NCBI GenBank assembly: GCA_023333565.1 | Contig: JAJKFH010003229.1 | Coordinates: forward strand, 3,012,001-3,076,000 | Source: Puffinus mauretanicus | Taxonomy: Eukaryota; Chordata; Aves; Procellariiformes; Procellariidae | Reading direction: 5' to 3' | Length of the DNA stretch: 64,000 nucleotides | Shown: positions 61,073 to 64,000 of the stretch, one piece after another | Position numbering within the stretch: the first letter of the stretch is position 1 | How the letters are laid out: each line of letters starts with the position of its first letter | Translations under genes and position numbers: made by a program | Notes under the pieces: model-generated | Seen by the model: only the letters and a program-made list of their open reading frames with translations | Told to the model about the DNA's origin: nothing | The model's database searches: none

Positions 61073-64000
61073 AAATTTTGCAAGAAAAATTCTTATAGGA
61101 TGTGGTACAGCATTAGATACTCCATCTCCTCATGGCTAAACACTCAAACAGCTTCAATGGGAACAACTTCATCAAGAATTATTAACACTAGTTAGAGATG
61201 TTAGTTATTATAGATGTTACACTTTATTTCTTACATTATAGTTATACTTAGTTGTAATTATCACAGTTATTGATAGGAAAGTTAGATATGTACTTCTTTT
61301 TTTTAAAAAAGGTTAGGAAAATTTGGTTGTGGAAAATTTTACAAATGGGTTAAAACTGTGGCATAATATTAAATGAATAAGAAAAAAATAAAAGAAAGGA
61401 AAAGTCAATTCTCTGAAAAACTGGATACATCTCTGGGCTCCAGGAAGTGAATATCTGAGTTGCTAAATCATTCCTCAAGTTTTTAAAATATAAAAGCTGA
61501 GGCTACTATGTATAGCTATTATGTGGGGGTTTTTTAGCCTCATAGCTTCATTGTCAGAAATTTCGATCAAAAGTCCATAAAATAACCTTGCTATGAAGAG
61601 GAAACTGTAATTACTTATAATTAGTACGGTGCATAAAGTATGGCTTGAAGCCCATTACATAGCCATAATTTCAATGTGTTACCATCAATCAGGAGAGAAA
61701 AAATTAAGTTTCAAAATAAAATTAAAACTTCAGCTCAGGAGAGACAAGATTTATTTTCCTTGCTCGGTGACTCACTTTTCCTTTCTGCGTGTAAAACTTC
61801 CTATACGTTGTGTTACTTTGAATTTCCTTGACATTTTCTACATGTGAACGGGCTTACATTTTTTGGAAGCTATATATAAGTCTGTTTCAAAGTGACACCA
61901 AGGCTAGTCTTCCCCTGAAAATCAAACAGAGCTTGAATTGAGCTCCTCATGTTGACACATTTGAAAACCTCGGGGTGGATTACTGTAACAAGAGGATGGA
62001 GATGGTTTCGGGTTGCTGAAGCTGTTGCGTTTTGTGGCTGTTGAAACTGGAGAAACAGACCTGCCTGTGCGACTTCACCAGTTCTTGCTAAGAATGAACT
62101 GCAGCTCTGAAAGAAATATTGGACTACAGTTTACAGATGCCCAATGTCACTTAAGAAGGCCTTCTGAGGGGAATGCGGCAGAACTCGAGGAAAGTAGGGT
62201 ATAAAACAGGGGCTGACTAAAGGGGCTTCTGAAGTGGGGCATCCTTGTCCTGCAGAATATCATATAAACTCTTCAGATTGAGGCAGGCATTTGTAGGAAG
62301 AAACAGACTATTTCTCTCAGAGCATGTGATTCTTGTCCCCCTGATGTGAATGCAACATTTTCCCCTTTATTCAACAAAATTAGTATTTAACCCCATATGC
62401 ACATTCTTTAATATTATCACATTGGTTTCGGTAACTGAAGAAATAAGCTATTACAGCGAAGCCCTGCTATTTAAACACTTGCTGAGTGGTGTAGATGTGG
62501 CAAAGTGGCTGCTCGGGTTTACTATGTTGACACATCATTTCTCTCCTTTATGTTTTGCTTAGTTAGTTTGTGCCTACAAAATGCTGGTGCCTGCTGGGCA
62601 TGGCTCTGATCTCAGTATCACTGAAGTTTCTCAGGCTACCTCTAGTCACCGTCCCAGATGACTTATTTCCAACACACACTAACGATAACAAGTGAGCCGG
62701 GCTTGTTGATTATTGCGTTAAAAGGTGCACTCGGTGCAGGGAGCACAGCGATTGTAGAGATGTCTCTAGTTATTATTTTCTCTAACATGCAAATCTGGAA
62801 CGTCACCAATGCGCTTGCCACCTGGGGATGGATAAGCCTCCAAAGACCTGAGTGCCCATGGATTAGCAAAAGTTTCTAATGACATGAGTCACATAGACAG
62901 AGAAAGGGTTGGGGTTTTTTCCCAAGGACTTGACAGGGTGCTGCATGATTTTAAAAAACAGAGACACCTTTAAAGAGTGTGAGCCAGAACGCTACTCCTT
63001 GACAGGTTGTCATTTATTTAAATCAACCCTGAGTGCCTTTCTGAAAGACGTGCTACAGTCACGTAGAAGTTAATGGGCTCAGTTTTGAAGTGAGGGGATG
63101 AAATTCTGCTGCTTGTTTATGACGGAAGATAGGTGTGGATCCTCTAATGATCCTGCCTGGCCTGAAACTTTATGAAATTCTAAAGGCAGCAATAAATCAT
63201 ACCTGAGATCTCGAACAAGAGGGGGGATGGTCCTATGTGGCAGAAAAGCTTTCTTTCGCAGTTATATATGTCACAACAAACTGGGTAACAGAATTATGTG
63301 CATGTGTGGTTTTTGCTTGGTGACAAAACAAGCATTGCTTCTATGTATGTTTTCTGTGAGATACTGAACATTGAAAAATGATCAAATTAACAACCGCAAT
63401 ACATTTTCTATGTAAATTAAATGCTGTGTAGATGACACTTCTAGTGATTATAGCTCTCTACGTGACATATGTTTAATGATTTAGATTGGCTCCTGTTGAG
63501 AGGGATTTAATTTAAGGCACTTATGGCATTGGGCTCAAATTATTTGCAAGAGTTGATTGAAGCTTATGTTTTACCCTGCAGCTTGTGTTCAGCTAAGGAT
63601 CATCCGCTGAGTACATTTCATTCATCTCTTGCAGGATCTAAACTATGGGCTTTTGCCGCAGTTTGCTCTCTCCTTACGTATTGTTTAACCAGTTTCCAGC
63701 ACAATCAGCCATTGTTGTAAAATCAGATGTGAGAACAAAATTGCTGAATTCTTGTATCTGATTTTTTACTTATTTAAGTGTTAGGTCTGCAATTTCCCTT
63801 GGCAACAGGTTTTGGATGTCTAGTTCCAACTAAAATTAGCAAGAACTGGTCATCCAGCCCTTAAGAAGATTTTAAAGTCTCCACTTTTCTGTCTATCATC
63901 TGTGTCATTGGTCATCAAAGAACTGCTGATTGTAGGAACCTGTGGATTCAGAAGTGTCAAATTTGGTAGTAACTTAAACTTAATCTGAGGTATGCAGCTA

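Larger units (their letters stand above)
45866..64000 (-). other. GRIK1 intron 1 (partial, at least 18.1 kb)
   Basis: Sequence upstream of exon 2 that runs to the window edge. No exon with a signal peptide followed by a VLRIG-type end, and no strong CpG island, was seen, so exon 1 and the promoter are inferred to be further upstream. It holds an unexplained open-frame cluster at 46221-47112, a MIR-like relic at about 53240-53332, palindromic relics at 55930-55955 and 61027-61072, a perfect hairpin at 57071-57109, a long T run near 48219-48235 and GC-richer patches near 55260-55590 and 57600-58340. Confidence 0.8.

Noticed and set aside
1..64000. Bacterial-type features, CRISPR arrays, phage or endogenous retrovirus genes
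   Set aside because: No spaced direct-repeat arrays, no operon organisation, and no gag, pol or env-like frames or paired LTRs were seen.

Overview
This window is vertebrate nuclear DNA, most likely from a bird. It is AT-rich, intron-dominated sequence with no operon-like or bacterial features. It carries the 3' end of a CR1 retrotransposon with the avian-type ATTCTATG tail, and a few very old SINE (MIR-like) relics. The only gene I can support is GRIK1, which encodes the kainate-type glutamate receptor subunit GluK1 (GluR5). It lies on the minus strand and its introns fill the whole window.

Seven consecutive coding exons are visible, read from high to low coordinates: 45698-45865, 43030-43287, 35294-35475, 25098-25151, 23154-23327, 19470-19613 and 4121-4228. 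Their lengths are 168, 258, 182, 54, 174, 144 and 108 bp. I number them exons 2-8 by analogy with mammalian GRIK genes. Spliced together they make one uninterrupted frame of 363 residues, counting the first codon, which is shared with exon 1. This is most of the extracellular amino-terminal domain (ATD), which controls subunit assembly. Isoform-diagnostic stretches (for example the [15 protein letters not shown] and LYYNWK motifs) match GluK1 rather than GluK2 or GluK3. The signal-peptide exon should lie above 64000 and the ligand-binding, channel and C-terminal exons below position 1. Neither is in the window.

Layout: 1-4120 partial intron 8; 4121-4228 exon 8; 4229-19469 intron 7 (15.2 kb, with a diverged direct repeat); 19470-19613 exon 7; 19614-23153 intron 6; exon 6; 23328-25097 intron 5; exon 5; 25152-35293 intron 4 (with the CR1 copy and a GC-rich patch); exon 4; 35476-43029 intron 3; exon 3; 43288-45697 intron 2; exon 2; 45866-64000 partial intron 1.

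I found no novel biological system. The best second-look items are: a non-canonical GC-AG intron (intron 7) that the reading frame forces; a scattered family of old palindromic repeats; a diverged 160-180 bp direct duplication in intron 7; a perfect 14-bp hairpin in intron 1; and a GC-rich patch in intron 4 that could be regulatory. Residue numbers in the entries refer to the 363-residue partial protein starting at the exon 1/2 junction.
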